From assembly GCA_964526285.1 (NCBI GenBank), contig CAZGIW010000023.1:1-42832 (forward strand): DNA of 42,832 nt, read 5' to 3'. Shown here piece by piece: positions 41,784-42,832 of the stretch. The position numbers and the translations under genes are program-made. Origin of the DNA: CAYMAZ01 sp964526285 (GTDB lineage Bacteria > Bacteroidota > Bacteroidia > Bacteroidales > DTU049). Under the pieces are notes generated by a model that saw only the letters and a program-made list of their open reading frames with translations, ran no database searches and was not told the origin of the DNA. Position 1 is the stretch's first letter. Each line of letters begins with the position of its first letter.

Positions 41784-42587
41784 ATGAAATATCTATTTTT
41801 TATCTTTTGTGTTATTTGCCTTTTCTCAAATCAGACATTCTCCCAAATTCATGAAATTACACGTGATGATGAATGGAGACACCCTTATGATTACTCTATC
41901 ATAACACATGAGTTTACTGTTCTTGATATTAATACAGAAAACCACACTCTTGCATTCAGACATGTTTATGAAATGTATGAAATGGAGGGGGTTGAGCCTT
42001 ACGAAGACTTCACAGGAAAACCTAAAAACTGCAAATATCCTGGCATGGAAGGAAAGCCTTACGCAGGGGTTATTTTGGGAATTTACAATCTGAAAACACT
42101 TGAGTACGAGCATGTTTTTCATGTTTATAAATCAGTGTTCTGGGAAAGTGAGTGCATGAACCATGGAGCTTCAGCCATCGCATTGGATTCAGCCAAAAAC
42201 ATGTTTCTTCAGTATGCCCTGAACATTGATAAAAAACCCAAAGCAATTCCGTTTAACCAGCTAAATGACACAGTAAGTGAGGCAGAAATAAGCGGAATCA
42301 TGTTTCACTCTTTGTTTCAGGACATTGGAGTCAGTCTTGACTGGGATTATTTGAATCTTTTGACACTGAAGCTATATGCCAATGACAAACTGTTTTTTCA
42401 ACAGCAGATTACCAAACGATTTGTAATGGCAAGTTCCGGGCAATCTTTCTGGCATTCGGCTTATGTTATTGGCAATCAGGTGGTTTTTATGAACAAAACG
42501 GAATATCAATTTAGAGATCAGGTCTATGTTGAAGGAGAGTATTTTTACTTCACCCCGATTTTTAATCTTGATGATTTGAAGAAGTAA
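41784..42587 (+). CDS. Secreted or periplasmic protein of unknown function
   Basis: The 267-residue protein has a signal peptide (MKYLFFIFCVICLFSNQTFS, cut near residue 20). The mature part is rich in aromatic and acidic residues, with YEMYEMEGVEPYEDFTGKP, a KNCKYPG...SECMNHGAS pair of cysteines, and a C-terminal ending in a beta-like EGEYFYFTPIFNL. There is no lipobox, type IX sorting domain or catalytic motif that I recognise. A beta-sandwich fold in the periplasm is likely but not shown. It is a single gene with its own promoter box. Confidence 0.7.
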   Translation: MKYLFFIFCVICLFSNQTFSQIHEITRDDEWRHPYDYSIITHEFTVLDINTENHTLAFRHVYEMYEMEGVEPYEDFTGKPKNCKYPGMEGKPYAGVILGIYNLKTLEYEHVFHVYKSVFWESECMNHGASAIALDSAKNMFLQYALNIDKKPKAIPFNQLNDTVSEAEISGIMFHSLFQDIGVSLDWDYLNLLTLKLYANDKLFFQQQITKRFVMASSGQSFWHSAYVIGNQVVFMNKTEYQFRDQVYVEGEYFYFTPIFNLDDLKK

Positions 42588-42705
42588 GTATGTTTAACCA
42601 TCCTTTTTTAATGCTTCTTAATTTTGATATTCAGAATAAGATTTATTAATCGAAGGCCCACATAAACATATTATTTTGCGTTATTACAAATATCAATATT
42701 ATTTA

Positions 42706-42832
42706 TTAATACGGATAATCGGAATCCACTGCTACAAACCAGCTTATTGTTTTTCTCCTTTTGCTAACAGGACATCCATATGTAAGGCGTGAATATTTGG
42801 ACATAAAAATTTCATACACTTTTTCCATTTGT
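42706..42832 (-). CDS. Possible 3' end of a gene cut by the window edge
   Basis: On the minus strand a frame is open from the right edge to a TAA at 42706. It would end MEKVYEIFMSKYSRLTYGCP, then VSKRRKTISWFVAVDSDYPY. The residue mix is protein-like, but only about 41 codons are visible and I recognise no family. Bases 42588-42705 hold nothing else. Confidence 0.35.
   Translation of the reverse strand, partial: QMEKVYEIFMSKYSRLTYGCPVSKRRKTISWFVAVDSDYPY

Overview
The window is AT-rich bacterial DNA from a member of the Bacteroidota. The evidence is a type IX secretion sorting domain at the end of the first large protein, repeated TAnnTTTG promoter boxes in front of genes, few Shine-Dalgarno sequences, a Bacteroidota-type lipoprotein signal and a GxxExxY protein. 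The species cannot be named from this sequence alone.

Bases 1-13,082 are a housekeeping backbone: a secreted GH18/CUB protein, a TatD nuclease, a small lipoprotein, a family-9 glycosyltransferase, gcvT, a LOG-family protein, a P-loop nucleotide kinase coupled to a dCMP deaminase, a GxxExxY protein among short repeats, murB with lipA, and an outer-membrane porin. Interspersed are small palindromic repeats and a 169-bp MITE-like element.

Bases ~13,190-38,613 form a defence or accessory island. In order it holds a broken type II methyltransferase tail; a large fusion of a Clp-type AAA+ ATPase with an FtsH-type (M41) peptidase; a 52-residue protein; a uracil-DNA-glycosylase-like protein; a RES-domain protein; a phospholipase-D-type nuclease; a type I restriction-modification locus (hsdR, four-helix-bundle gene, hsdS, two extra genes, DUF4062, AlbA_2 protein, hsdM); a second UDG-like protein; three different PD-(D/E)XK nucleases, one fused to a STAND-like NTPase; a twin zinc-finger protein; a truncated DUF262 gene; an unrecognised gene; and a SprT-like metallopeptidase.

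The most striking pattern is a short element with core RCGACATGTTTTGRCG. It is present in at least seven copies (five on the plus strand, two on the minus strand), nearly all at boundaries between unrelated genes of the island. In the five plus copies a TAnnTTTG-like box lies at a fixed distance, so the element starts the next gene. Two copies lie directly after truncated genes. This could be a module-joining or shared regulatory site. It is the best candidate here for something undescribed, together with the Clp-AAA+/M41 fusion.

After the island come tRNA-Ser(UGA) with its own promoter and terminator, a WYL-domain regulator, another cluster of the small palindromes seen at the window start, a two-gene operon of an FtsZ-like protein and a tryptophan/LS-repeat protein, a secreted protein of unknown function, and the possible 3' end of a further gene at the right edge.
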